Assembly: GCA_021234155.1 (NCBI GenBank)
Contig: JAJEKV010000039.1
Coordinates: 12,588,840 to 12,652,839, forward strand
Source: Isoetes taiwanensis
Taxonomy: Eukaryota > Streptophyta > Lycopodiopsida > Isoetales > Isoetaceae
Reading direction: 5' to 3'
DNA: 64,000 bases
In this document: piece by piece, positions 46,796 to 60,134 of the stretch
Numbering within the stretch: the first letter of the stretch is position 1
Layout of the letters: each line of letters opens with the position of its first letter
Position numbers and translations under genes: made by a program
The notes under the pieces: model-generated
The model's input: the letters and a program-made list of their open reading frames with translations, nothing else
What the model was told of the DNA's origin: nothing
Databases searched by the model: none

Positions 46796-46799
46796 CTCT

Positions 46800-48350
46800 C
46801 CCTCTTTTTCGATTCTTAGATCATGGCTTCCCATCCTAAATCTGCTAGTGTGTCCCTTATGTTTTTCCCCAATATGTTATCCCAGTATATCCGATGTCCC
46901 ATTTGTTGATCTCGGATTGAAAACTTGTATGAGCTACCGTCGGGTCCCAGATGCCTTTGCGCGGCCATGCTCTTGTCGCTATGTCCCCGCCCCCTCATTC
47001 CACCGCCCCTCTTCTATTAGATCACTTTCGGGTTTAATCCCATCCGTCTCGGGTCCATGTTGCCACTTCTTTAAACCATCCAAAGATTTCGAGGATATGT
47101 GATTTTGCCGATTACATGATTGTCTTTGCCGGACAATTTTCCTTTGTATGTCTCCCCGTTGTCCTCAAAGGCGGTACCTTTATGGTTCTCTCCCATGCTC
47201 TCACTTCCATTGGTTTTCGCCTGCTGAGGACCATGATTGTCGTATGTGTTTGTCCTTACCACGAATTCCTGTGCTGTGCCATTGCCTAAGAATTCCTTCC
47301 CCGCTTTTCCCAGTTTTCTTCTGTTAACCTCGCCCCATGCTTAAGCTCCGTCACCGGTAGTGGTGGCTATTGCTGAATAGATAACATTTGATGTCCCAAT
47401 CGGTTATTCTACTTACATTCTGAAGTTTTTCATGTTAAAGTAGCTTCCTATAGCTGATTGGAATCTAGCGTTAGCTCCTTTGGCCCATTTCCACGTGCCA
47501 TGATCATAGCCTAGATATCTCGTATTTCTCGTGGTTCCTCTATCTCTTCACCTTTATATCTGAAAGGTTTATGCCTGTTCTTGTGTCCAAAGATGACTAT
47601 CTTAGTTTTTGCTAGATTCACTATCAGCCCTGTATCCTCATAGAATTGTTCTAGAATTTTGAGCAGTCTGTGCATTCCTTTGTTCTTTGTTGCCATCATA
47701 CTAAGATCATCCGCATATAGCATTATCGGTACCTTCGTGTCTCCCAGTGTGGGGCATACTGCGTCTCCATCTTTGCTACGCTGTGTACCCTCAGCCAGAT
47801 GCGTCTATGTATATTCCAAACAGAGTTGGGGATAATGCATCCTCACTTTACACGGTGTCACAGTTATCGGTCCGGCCCTTCCCTGTTCCATCTTAGCATA
47901 CACCTTGTGGTGCGGTCTTGCTATCGATCCTACCATATTTCTGGGGCTTGCATGTCCCATCAATCTTTTTAGCAACTTCTCTCCGGATCAGTATCAAATG
48001 CTTTTTCAAGTCTGCTAAGCGGCGGTTATTTTTCCTTCCCCGTGACTTTGTTACGCTTTATTAATATCCCAAGGGTCACGAGGTGATCTTCCAGGTTGAG
48101 TGTCTCAGGTCTGAACCACTGCCCCCTGTGCTCTCATATTTCCTTCTTCGCCCATTTCTTTAGTTTGTTATCCAATACCTTTCCAAACCATTTTTCTAAA
48201 ATCGAGCTTACCATTATCGGCCCTAGTTCCTGGATCTTTTACGTTTTCTCGCCTTTATGTAGAGGTATGACTCTATTGTATGTCCATCTGTCTATTGAAT
48301 GTGCCGCAGACTATTCACCATGTTGTGTTGCATGTTTAAAAAGATATGCC
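46800..48350 (-). pseudogene. Non-LTR element E, heavily degraded RT
   Basis: Read on the minus strand with many frame changes: RVIPLHKGE (about 48,265), LSPTLFGIYIDASG (about 47,840), then 47,723-47,511 with MLYADDLSMMATKNKGMHRL and GLIVNLAKTKIVIFGHKN, then YLGYDHGTWKWAKGANARFQ (about 47,510-47,450). The YADD box survives. The C-terminal end (47,330-46,800) is rich in charged residues without recognised motifs. Density of stops is far higher than in A-D, so this is an old copy. Confidence 0.75.
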
Positions 48351-48471
48351 AACGACTTGGTTTATAATAGCAACCAAGACCCAAATTTTTTTAAAATAAA
48401 TACAATTCATTACATTCGGGCCCTTTGGTTTGTTGAAGGCCCCGAAGGGGCCAAAAAAAATTTAGATATAA

Positions 48472-48853
48472 CACAAACCATTACATCCACACTTAAAAAT
48501 AAAATTCCCCCTTAAACTCCCTTTGGTTTGGGTGCATACTCATACGGGAGGTGACGTAGGGCAGCGAGAGCCCCTAAAATCATATTATACATGTATAAAA
48601 TCAACAACATATAGTACATTGCCTCAAATCTTATAGTAATTTGTAAACTGTGTTATACAGTATACCAAAACTTGTACACGCATACCCCACAAATGAGGAT
48701 CTCTAAATACGGTCTAGATCGAGGAATAAAGGGCATATATGCTTATCCAACAGCTCTCGATACCCGGAGTCACCCCCCGTGTGAATATGCACCCAAACCA
48801 AAGGGAGTTTAAGGGGGAATTTTATTTTTAAGTGTGGAATGTAATGGTTTGTG
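48472..48853. mobile_element. Foldback MITE, about 380 bp
   Basis: Left arm 48,472-48,554 and right arm 48,770-48,853 are reverse complements over about 83 bp with only a few mismatches. The core, TTCCCCCTTAAACTCCCTTT, is matched by AAAGGGAGTTTAAGGGGGAA. The 215-bp centre has no coding potential. Outer boundaries may extend to a CCCTTTGG/CCAAAGG-type end, but no target duplication was settled. Confidence 0.85.
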
Positions 48854-48879
48854 TGAATGTACACCGTGTGAATATGAAC

Positions 48880-49135
48880 AGTCCCAAAGGTATGTACCGA
48901 ATTTCAAATTTTAAGCATGGGCGGGAAAAAAAAGCGGGGTAAGCATTAATGTACTAAAAGAGCCCAAGCCCAAAGAAATGGAGGGCCTATTTTTTTATAT
49001 ATGTATACCTAAAAATATATATAGAATGTGATGTCCATTAAAAAATATTTAGGGAGAGTCTATGGTATTTTATGTTAAAAAAGCTATCTTTGAAAAAGCT
49101 ATTGGGTAAGCATCGATATGTTAAAAAAGGGGGAA
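48880..49135. other. Unassigned spacer
   Basis: AT-rich; nothing recognised. Confidence 0.3.
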
Positions 49136-49138
49136 GGT

Positions 49139-49990
49139 CTATTTTTTCTGATTGAAAGGGAAGATGTTTCTCAGCAAAAAAGTCTGGAAGTGGTTATGCA
49201 GATGCTGCCTGAGATCAGTCGGCTCTGTTAGCATCGAACCATTCGGCAAAAGCAATGAGGACATGGTTGATGTCATGCGACGCCTCTTAGTTACGACGAA
49301 AAAGAAGCCCGCATAACGGTCTCCATCAACGGAAAACCACCGCACACGCCTTCATCTTTGCTTGTTGAATTTGCTCCTCCTCCAAGTGCTTGGATCTCGT
49401 GCCAAAATATCACGATCATGAACACCGAAGACGCCCCCTGTCGAGAATGGAGCAGTCCGATACAAAGTGTCCATAAAGCCACGACGACTGGCCGCACTCT
49501 CGACCCCACTTTTTTGGTGAAAACCCTTGACCGCCGCAATTGCATCCACTACGCCACCATACCGACCGCTGGTTGAAGGCGCTTGTCCAAGTATTCTTGC
49601 AACCTTCTTGAAAGTCGGCATCCTTTAAGAACTTCACGCTCAAAAGCGAAACATCGCCCTTCTAGGCCGCCGGGGCTAGGGGCTCGTCCTCGAAATGAAT
49701 TGCGATGGTGGTCCTAAACCGAATTATCTCTCGGTGACGTAATCGAAGAGACCCGGAAGTGCCGAATCAGACCGCATTCCAATAAGCTCTATCCAACCGA
49801 GAGCTTGCGCGACCCCACCAACTTGACCATTGCACCAAGTGAAGGCACCTTCACCATCAATCTCCGAGAGGTTGCGCCATGGAGTAGACGAAGCCACCGG
49901 TGGCGTTCAAAACCAGAACACCACCAGAGGCCCGGGGTGCACCTGAAAAAAAACCGTACAAAACATGTGTGCGGTAGGGGGTTTTTTAGC
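49139..49990 (-). pseudogene. Non-LTR element F fragment (EN end to pre-RT linker)
   Basis: 49,345-49,139 reads FFFVVTKRRRMTSTMSSLLL then LPNGSMLTEPTDLRQHLHNH, a typical L1-type segment between endonuclease and RT (usually W-x-x-x-G-D-R-x-x-K-F-F ... L-x-x-x-x-G ... F-Y). Upstream frames to about 49,990 contain traces such as SRLDRAYWNAV, resembling the end of an APE endonuclease. RT itself is missing; the fragment ends near 49,135. Confidence 0.55.
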
Positions 49991-49999
49991 CAAAACCGT

Positions 50000-50515
50000 A
50001 CCGTGCATCGCACCGTATAAGTATGGGAGGATTTTTTTTTTTTAATTCCATATATATTTGTAAGGAAATATGGTAGGGGTATATGAAATATAAGGGATAT
50101 TGGTCTAGAATACTGGATGATGATCGAGCGCAGCGGAGAACAACGCTTCTCTTCCCTAAACCATGAAGCACTTCACCATTCGATCCGTGGAGAGAGATTC
50201 TCTTGTGGATGGTTAGAGGGAGAAAGTGCTTTCGCCTATGGGAAAGCCCGGTGTATAATCGCTTTCTTCCCTAAGAATTGTTTACTCCAGCTTTTCCATA
50301 GTTCCCTCAACTGAGGTAGCACTTCTAGAATCTTAGTTAGGGGAGTTTGTAGGTGACAAACGCTAGTGTCAGCCGGTATCTTTCATGTGCACTCGCTCTT
50401 GGGTAGAACTGAAGATAGTAGTCAAGGTTTATAGTTAGTGCGGATCTGGGTGGTAAATCGAAGAAAGATTGAAAAAAAGATAAAAATTAGGTTTGAGTTA
50501 GGAAACAGGGGTAAG
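50000..50515. other. Probable 5' region of the L1-type element
   Basis: No conserved frame. It lies directly upstream of the plus-strand L1 ORF1 and probably includes its 5' UTR; the boundary is not defined. Confidence 0.35.
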
Positions 50516-50516
50516 A

Positions 50517-52639
50517 ATGTCTGGGAATATGCAAATGTCAGATGCTTGGGACAGCCTTGGGAAACGCAAAAATAGGGCGCACTCAAAGGAAAAAGGAACA
50601 AGAGGGAAAGATGGGGATATTGACAGAATATTGGAAAGCGAGATTCGAGAGCTACTGGATTTAATCCGCACTCGAGCGAAAAAGGACTCGATCAAATCAA
50701 AGAAATCACTAGTTGTTTGGCCGCCATTGAGAAGGGAGAGAAGGTGCAAAACTTTGTCGCATTCGAGATTTCCTTACCTCCATAGACATGGTGAATACCA
50801 AAGGTCGTCCGGGCTTCCAACACTTCAAAGGCGTAAGGAAGCGGTGAACCGATCTTGAATATGCAAACCAAAAGTGTGGAAGATGTGCGAAAGGAGCTTG
50901 GCGGATGAAAGGAGTCGACTTTTGTTGGTAAGCCACTTAGGAATGCAAAGAATCGAAAATAAACTAAAATTTCTTAAGACTCGTGGGTTGATAGGATGCA
51001 TTCGCCATGAAGGGGTCGATTACGGTATATTAAAAGGGAAATTGAGAGGATGGAACAGGGGTCGCTATCAATAGCATATATTGATAGATTTCCCATTTTT
51101 ATGATTGAGTGTGGGAACAAATCAAACGCCCACTCTTCTCCTAAAGCAGGGAACCATATCCAAAGCCAACACTCAGTTTTTTTTCCAAAAATGGTACCCA
51201 TCCTTCGATCCACAAAACTTTTCGGAACTCTTTCACCCGGCCTGGACTTCCCTACAGGGACTAAACCCCATGTATTGGAACGAACAGTCCCTGTTAACTC
51301 TTTTCCAGCAAACGTTTGGGCACAGATTGATCTCCTTAAGCCGATCCCGGATACTATAAACTTTGTGGATTACTTTGGTAATCCCAAAACATTGAAACTT
51401 GCATGGCAGGGGTTGCCCCAGCCATGCTCGGCCTGTGGACTGAGATTGCATGGAGGGAGGGTATGCAAGGGGGCCCGGGAAGACAAGACCTTGCTTAAAG
51501 AACTGGATGCTGGGAAACAGAAGGAAGAAATTTGGATTACTCCAAATAAGGGAAGAATGGAGAGACAAAATAAAAATGGCAGTGAAAAAAGAAGAAGGAG
51601 AAGGCAAAGAATCAGAGAAGAGAAGGAGAAAGAAAAAGCAAAAATAGAATCTGGAAAAAGTATGGAAAAGAAATTGAAGACGGAGTGGAAGAAGAAAGTT
51701 CAGTTCAGGGAGGACTCTTTCAAGGTAAAGGTCTTAAATAATCCGACAGCTAAAGGCAAGGAAGTCATGGGTGACACAACTTCTGCAGCCCTCGTGATAA
51801 GGGAACCTTTGGCACCAGGATTAAGCTATTCATCCTCTGAGGAATCGACAGAATACAAAGAGAAAGGAGAGCCTAGTTCGCCAAGGAGTTCTCCTTTGGT
51901 ATCTCAAATTGATTGTGCCAATGACTCCCCACTTCCTATTTTGGAGCTGTTTCCCAAAGACATAGGTAGTCTGGGCACAAGCACCACTATGGATACCATT
52001 AAAGATGGAGAGGTGTCTACACCAGTTGCCCCCCCAAAGACTCAATTGGAGGCTCAGTCCCAACTAAATCAGCAGGGAAATGATTGCATCACCCCAAAAG
52101 GCCAGGAAACTGAATCTGTTCACAAAAGTAGACCTATAAGTCCAGCTGGTCAATTGGAGCCAGTTGGCCAGGGAACTTCTTGTGAACAGGTCAGGGGACC
52201 TATAAGCCCTTTTGGACAAGATTTCTAAAAAGCTGACCCAAAGAAAACCGAAAGTAATCAAAGGTCTGTAACTCCAAACAACCAGGTAACTGACTCTCTT
52301 CATAGTAGTAGACCTATAAGCCCAACTGGTCATCCTGTTACTCCAGTTGGCCAGGGAACTTTCTGTGAACAGATCAGGGAATCTACAAGTCCTCTTGCAG
52401 AGAGAAGTGTAGAATCTGAAGTCTTCAAGACACCAGCTGCCCAGTTAAAGGAACTGAGGGATCCCTCATCTCGATTGGCTGGAAAATTCTGGGATGATGA
52501 GGAAGATGCTGAAGAGGACCCTAAAGAACTCAATGATCAGTCCTTTGTCACCCCTCTCCCACACACTACAAAAAGGAAGAAAAAGGTCTACACTCCTAGG
52601 GAGCATGGGCCTGTCACTAGGAGCTCCAAATTCCAATGA
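50517..52639 (+). pseudogene. L1-type ORF1 (DUF4283-like plus zinc knuckle)
   Basis: Plant L1 ORF1 with several breaks. An N-terminal piece (50,517-50,858) is charged and helical. The DUF4283-like end is split: FFQKWYPSFDPQNFSELFHP and LQGLNPMYWNEQSLLTLFQQ in one frame (51,105-51,330), continuing in the frame 51,050-52,228 with WAQIDLLKPIPDTINFVDYF and a CCHC knuckle CSACGLRLHGGRVC. Then follow a Lys/Glu-rich helix and a Ser/Pro-rich tail. An in-frame TAA at 52,226 is the only stop before the natural end: the same frame resumes and terminates at TGA 52,637-52,639, overlapping the ORF2 ATG (ATGA). The tail contains an internal tandem duplication (RPISPAGQ/RPISPTGH, PVGQGTSCEQ/PVGQGTFCEQ). ORF1p binds element RNA. 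Confidence 0.8.
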
Positions 52640-55245
52640 AGATTGTTTCTTGGAATATGAGAGGTATTAAGGGTCCTTTGAAAAGAAAGAGGGCTCTAAT
52701 TGCCATTAGGGAGATCAAGGCAGACATAATCCTCCTACAAGAACACATGCTCCCATCCTTTGAAGCATCAAATCTGGGTAATTGGATTTTTCCAAATGGG
52801 GATTCTATATGGGCCCCAGCAGATGGTACCAAGGGGGGTATATGCATTGCTTGGAAAGGGTTAAAAAAAATAGACTTCTTCTCACATCCCTCGGGCAGGT
52901 GGCAGGTTGTGTTTTTGGAAATTGAAAAGGAACAGGTAGGCATCATCAATGTATATGCTTCAACTGTCCCTGAAGAAAGAGAAAAGCAATGGTTGGAAAT
53001 GTGTGAATGGTTGCAGAGACAGAATGTCAGTAATTGGATCTTGAGTGGGGATTTTAACAACACCCCCTCATGGGATCAGAAGGCAGGTAAAAAATTGAAC
53101 ATGTCAAGGGGAGAAAGGTCCCAGTGGGATAAGCTGATCCACAGATTTGTGTATCATGCCCCATCATCTTCAAATGCTTATTCTTGGAGTAATAAAAGGA
53201 AAGGATTGGACAGAGTATTTTGTCTTCTTGATAGATACTACACCAACATATCCACCTTAGCAGGCTGGGACAATTTGACCATAAGTAATGACTGTAGTAA
53301 TTCCATTTCGGATCACTATCCCCAGATTTTAGACACTGGAAAGATACCTCAAAATAATCCTTCTGATATCCCATTTAAGTTCAATAACAGTTTATTGGAC
53401 AACAAAGCTTTCTGTAATGATTTTACCACATACTATAGTTCCTTGAAAGCTCTAAATCCAAGTGGGTCAATGAAAGAGTTTGTCATGAAATGTAAGCAGA
53501 TAAAAAACTGGATAAAACAGTGGGGTAAACAGTGGAATCAGAAAAAGAAACAGGAAAAATCAGAGATCTATTTAGAAATGAAAGAAGTTAGACAAAAGCT
53601 TTTTCTAGACAAAGATGATGTGACCCTGCAACAAAGAGAAGAAATCTTGGAAAGGAAAGTTAAGTTAATAGAAGAACATGAGGCCAAGAGCTTGGCAATC
53701 AAAAGTAGAAGCTTGTATATTAACTTAATGGATGACTGTAGCTCCAAGTTTTTCTTCAGGGCTGCTAAGAGCAGGATATTGAACAATGGGATTGTTTCAG
53801 TGATGGATGATCAACAGGAACTATCTAAACAGGAGGACATACTAAATTTATTCCATAGCAAATATAAAGATCTATTTGTTGCAAAAGCCATGGATAATGA
53901 AAGCATGTCAGACTTTTTTGATTTTCTTGGTCCTAAAGATTTGCCAATTGAAGAAGATCTTCTTTTGGCTATCCCAATGGAGAATGAAATTCTGGAAACT
54001 GTGAAAAGTATGGCACATGGGAAAAGCCCAGGGCCAGATGGTTTACCCCCTGAGTTTTATGAACACTTTTGGGGCATAATGTCCAAAGATCTTACAATAT
54101 TCATACAAGGTGCATGGCAGGCCGAAAAACTTCACCCAGCTATTAATGCTGGTCTCATTGCCTTAGTTCCAAAAGTTGATAAGCCTGCTGCCTTCTCGGA
54201 CTGGAGACCAATATCATTGACTAATGTGTCATACAAAATCATAGCCAAGATCTTTGCCAATAGGCTTAAGAAGATTTTGCAAACGAGGATAAACCCAGTC
54301 CAATCTGGATTCTTACCAGGTAGAAGTATTCTAGATAACTTCATTGGTGCATATGAAGGGCTTCACTGGAATAGAGTCACAAATCAGAATTGTGTGCTAT
54401 TAAAGTTGGATTTCAAAAGGGCCTATGACACCATTGACTGGAATTTCTTGTACAGAGCAATGTCTCAAATGGGATTTTCAGAGGCAGTAATCAAAAAGGT
54501 TGCTGGGTTGAATGTCACAGGGTGTTCAGCAGTGTTGGTCAATGGTTCTCCATCTCCATTCTTTGAATGTAAAAGAGGAGTTAGACAGGGCTGTCCACTT
54601 GCTCCCTATCTTTTTTTAATAGTAGCTGAGATGGTGACTAGAACTATACTCAAATTGCAGCAAAATGATAAAATCAGTTGTCTAGAGCTTCCAGACACAT
54701 GTGAGTCCCTGTCAGCTATGCAGTATGCAGATGACACATTTCTGTTTTTAAAAAGACAAGGAGATCACATCAGAAATTTCCTAATGGCAATGGAGAGGTT
54801 TGGGAAAGCATCTGGTGTACTGCTGAATAAGGATAAGTGTGCAATAATCTCTGACAGCATGGAAGACTACATTGAAGGGATTAGAGTTTGCGGATTTCAC
54901 TCTGCAACCAAACTTCTAGGTCTGCCTTTGGCCTTAAATATGAGCTTACATGGTCTTTGGGAGCCAATAGTCACAAAAATAAAAAAGAAGTTACAAATGT
55001 ACCCCAAAACTCTGTCTATGGCTGGTAGAGTAGAGATCATTAATAGTGTCATTGCTAGCTCCCATGTATACTTCTCCTCTGCTATAATTGCAGATAAGAA
55101 AACCTATAAAGAGTTGGAGATAATTATGAAGGAATTCATCTGGCAAGGTTCCCATATGGTTGGATGGCAAAACCTGACCCTACCTAGGAAGAGGGGAGGT
55201 CTAGGATGCAAGGATCTCTTTTACAAGCATGCACTTGGCAAATAA
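52636..55245 (+). CDS. L1-type ORF2: endonuclease-reverse transcriptase
   Basis: 869 uninterrupted codons. APE endonuclease, residues 1-235: N in MKIVSWNMRG, E in ILLQEHM, D and N in SGDFNNTPSW, LDRVF, and the terminal SISDHYP. A basic linker with coiled-coil character follows (about 290-370). RT, about 450-800: GKSPGPDGLPPEFYEHFW, ALVPKVDKP with DWRPISLTNVSYKIIAK, QSGFLPGRSILDNF, LKLDFKRAYDTIDW (motif A), GVRQGCPLAPYLF, MQYADDTFLFL (catalytic YADD) and TKLLGLPL. All catalytic residues are present. The stop at 55,245 comes before the zf-RVT region normally present in plant L1, so the protein is C-terminally truncated. It would perform target-primed reverse transcription. The best-preserved retroelement frame in the window. 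Confidence 0.95.
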   Translation: MKIVSWNMRGIKGPLKRKRALIAIREIKADIILLQEHMLPSFEASNLGNWIFPNGDSIWAPADGTKGGICIAWKGLKKIDFFSHPSGRWQVVFLEIEKEQVGIINVYASTVPEEREKQWLEMCEWLQRQNVSNWILSGDFNNTPSWDQKAGKKLNMSRGERSQWDKLIHRFVYHAPSSSNAYSWSNKRKGLDRVFCLLDRYYTNISTLAGWDNLTISNDCSNSISDHYPQILDTGKIPQNNPSDIPFKFNNSLLDNKAFCNDFTTYYSSLKALNPSGSMKEFVMKCKQIKNWIKQWGKQWNQKKKQEKSEIYLEMKEVRQKLFLDKDDVTLQQREEILERKVKLIEEHEAKSLAIKSRSLYINLMDDCSSKFFFRAAKSRILNNGIVSVMDDQQELSKQEDILNLFHSKYKDLFVAKAMDNESMSDFFDFLGPKDLPIEEDLLLAIPMENEILETVKSMAHGKSPGPDGLPPEFYEHFWGIMSKDLTIFIQGAWQAEKLHPAINAGLIALVPKVDKPAAFSDWRPISLTNVSYKIIAKIFANRLKKILQTRINPVQSGFLPGRSILDNFIGAYEGLHWNRVTNQNCVLLKLDFKRAYDTIDWNFLYRAMSQMGFSEAVIKKVAGLNVTGCSAVLVNGSPSPFFECKRGVRQGCPLAPYLFLIVAEMVTRTILKLQQNDKISCLELPDTCESLSAMQYADDTFLFLKRQGDHIRNFLMAMERFGKASGVLLNKDKCAIISDSMEDYIEGIRVCGFHSATKLLGLPLALNMSLHGLWEPIVTKIKKKLQMYPKTLSMAGRVEIINSVIASSHVYFSSAIIADKKTYKELEIIMKEFIWQGSHMVGWQNLTLPRKRGGLGCKDLFYKHALGK

Positions 55246-57060
<1,815 letters not shown>

Positions 57061-57619
57061 CAGCCTAGACTAATCCTTCTAACTAGCTAAGACATCCAAA
57101 TAATCCCAGATTATTGGACTTATCTGACCCCCGAAGGGGAGGCTTTAGAGACTTTGATAATTTTCTTGAATCAGACATATAAACTGCCTTCATACATGCA
57201 TATTCAAATAATTCTAAAAGACATTAACAAGCCAAGCCAAATGAACAGACTTTTCACAAAGTCCTATAGACTTTTATACTATTGGCCATAAACTAGAGAA
57301 CCACATCCTCAAATATTATCACATATACATGATCTTAAACGAAATGGTCCAATCAATATGAAATGGTCCAATCAATACTTTTTTCAGAGACATTATCAGG
57401 TCAACTAGTTAAGCCTGTATTTGTGATAAAATAGACCAAAAAATGTCACATCATTGATATACCAAAATAGGAAATGAAAATGGAATATTTACAAGAAATA
57501 GATAAAGGACATGAGACATTTTATTCATAAGAACATGAGAAGATGCATCTATTGCCAGTTTAGTAATCAAATACTACTGTTTGACAGATCAAGAGCCAGA
57601 GCATTTTGAAAGAAATAAT

Positions 57620-59330
57620 TCCTCAGATGAGATTGCATTGGAAGTAATCATTGAATTGCATTACACGGCCGGACATAGAAGCGACCAATATCCGATATGC
57701 CAATATCCGATTTAACTTGCAACAACATATAGCAAAAGCAATTAAAAGAAATAATACAAGTGTTTTGAAGTCGTAGAAGAAAAACAATCTTCGTAGCTTC
57801 CTGATAGCAACATCCACATCCAAAGAAATGGGAGAAGAATGTTTGGTTACCTGCAGCAGCAAAGCACATGTTAGCCTACTTGGGTAATCAGACACCGCCA
57901 TGTAAGCTATAAACATTCTTGGCTTATCGCCCTTTACCCAAACGATCACATATAAGAAAAGAACATCATAGTTAAGAAGCATAGTTCAGAGGGAATCCAA
58001 ACACCCCATCTGTTCTGTTTAGAAAATTAGGGGACCAGAGCGTTTCAGAGAGACAAGATGTCATTGGTTTAAAAGAGGAGACTAGCATCTTTGCATAACA
58101 AGCTAAATAATTGCATCCTCCGGGAATGCTTCTAAGATGCAATCAGATTCTGAACCTATAGCATAGCCATAAATAAACCTAGAACTAGAGCAGCAAAATT
58201 GTATCATTACTAGATGTATAGACCTTATAAGAATCAGTTTAGACCAGATAAAATAATCTGCACAAAATCATTGGTTTAAAAGAGGAGTCTAGCATGCTGC
58301 ATAACAAGCTAAATAATTGCATCTGCTGGGAATGCCTTTTAAGATGCAACTGTATTCCTGAACCTATAGCATAGCCATAAATAAACCTAGAACTAGAGCA
58401 GCAAAATTGTATCATTACTAGATGTATAGACCTTATAAGAATCACTTTAGACCAGATAAATAATCTGCACAAAATCATTGGTTTAAAAGAGGAGTCTAGC
58501 ATGCTGCATAACAAGCTAAATAATTGCATCTGGCGGGAATGCCTTTTAAGATGCAACTGTTTCAAGTGAACCTATAGCATAGCCATAAATAAACCTAGAA
58601 CTATAGCAAAGAAAATTGTATCATTACTAGATGTATAGACCTTATAAGAATGGGGTTTAGACCGTAGAAAGTAATCTATACACAGTAGGATAAACAGCAT
58701 CAACAATATTTTTTCTAGACTGGAACCTGATTTGGTTGTAACTCATTAGAGATTTCATCACCATCTTCATCGGAAAGCTCCACTAGCTCAATATGATACG
58801 CTAGGATATCAGTTGCCTTGGAGGCACCGCACATTGCGAAGACATGTATGGGATAAACATTTTGATGTTGCCATCAAGCCTAGCTCCATTTGGATCTATG
58901 CCATGCAGCCTACAAAACTCAAACCGAGATGTCAATGGCTCAACACCATTATGCACCAGCCCCTCTTCTACACGCTTGTCTCGGTTTTACTCAAGTATGA
59001 GACTTGTTCTTGGGAGCCTCGTCGCCCAACAATTTCAATGCCTTAGACATTTGTGCAATATATAGAGAGGCCCTAATTTAGATTAAAGAAAGCTTTAAAT
59101 GCAAAACCTCAAGTAATTTTCAAAGAATCGCTGATTCCAATTAGATTACAAGAAATACTTAAATTGAAGTGCAAGCCACATGATTTATTACCCGTATTTT
59201 TTTGACCGAGAAATGATCCGGCCCTTTGATTTGGATGTAACAAAAAGATACCAAGTCCATTTGGAAGCCATCCGTCCGGTTTGTTACACATCTTCATAGT
59301 AAAAGATACCTAGCCGGAATGAAGTCGCTG
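57620..59330 (-). pseudogene. Gene-like fragments conserved in both copies (copy 1)
   Basis: Minus-strand fragments shared with copy 2: WLPNGLGIF (about 59,260), a CRxHGIDPNGARLDGNIKMF-like piece followed by IPYM (about 58,920-58,840), ILAYHIELVELSDEDGDEIS (about 58,800-58,740, read across a frame change), and a hydrophobic 119-residue frame at 57,982-57,623 (KPRMFIAYMAVSDYP). The acidic LSDEDGDE stretch and the HGIDPNGARLDGN segment look like real protein, but I do not recognise the family. Frameshifts differ between copies, so either both decayed independently or one or both carry sequence errors. Confidence 0.4.
58062..58690. repeat. Three tandem units of about 207 bp (copy 1)
   Basis: Units start with CATTGGTTTAAAAGAGGAG at 58,062, 58,269 and 58,476. 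Each contains ACCTATAGCATAGCCATAAA, GTATCATTACTAGATGTATA and ACCTTATAAGAAT in order. Confidence 0.95.
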
Positions 59331-59994
59331 TTAGGAGCATCCCCGTACTGGAGTTTCAGGCCCCGTTTTTGAAAAGGTTGTGTTTCATAGGAGATCCGAA
59401 CCATTGGAACATTAATCACAAGTATTGCATGTAACATAAACACGCTTTCCAAGGGACAATAGCTTTTTCCTCTACCAATATTTTAGCCGTCCAACTTTTC
59501 CACAAAAGGAATGCATTAACGCAAGAGTATTCCTCTTTTTTAAGAATGCAAAGTTAAAGGAAGCAAAAGCAATCCATAGAAACGTACCTTAAAAAGATGC
59601 CGTTTGCATGTGATAAGCTATGTAATTATGAGCCATTATCATATATTGTCCCATCATAGTCTATTCCATATGGTATCCAATCATTGAGCCTTATGCTAAA
59701 GGGGAACGTTAAAAGATATTCTAGCAAAAGTTGTACCTCCTTTTGTTTCTAATTAATAAGTAGCCAAAGGCTTCGTATTGTCCCACCAATTCGACTTTTT
59801 AAGGCAAATATGCCTTTTTCCCTTTCTTTGCTCTTGGCCCCTTCTTTTCCACGCGTGCATGCAAAATAAAGATAGGAAAATGCAACAAACAATGCATGCA
59901 TAAAAAAGATTCTTCTAGAACTCATGTCAATATTGATGTCATATACTACAAAGGAATGGCCATAGGTTCCAATACCATTGGCAAAAGCAAAGCC

Positions 59995-60134
59995 TTGGGT
60001 TAACAATGTACTGCCAAAGTAAATTGCAAAAGAAATTGTATTATGTGACCTCTATAAATGAGCATTGGGTTAACAATGTACTGCCAAAGTAAATTGCAAA
60101 AGAAATTGTATTATGTGACCTCTATAAATGAGCA
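59995..60134. repeat. 70-bp tandem duplication
   Basis: TAACAATGTACTGCCAAAGT and the following 50 bases at 60,001 recur exactly at 60,071. Two perfect units, hence recent. Confidence 0.97.

Noticed and set aside
49789-50020. Basic plus- and minus-strand ORFs as small genes
   Set aside because: They overlap degraded non-LTR endonuclease sequence and have no independent support.
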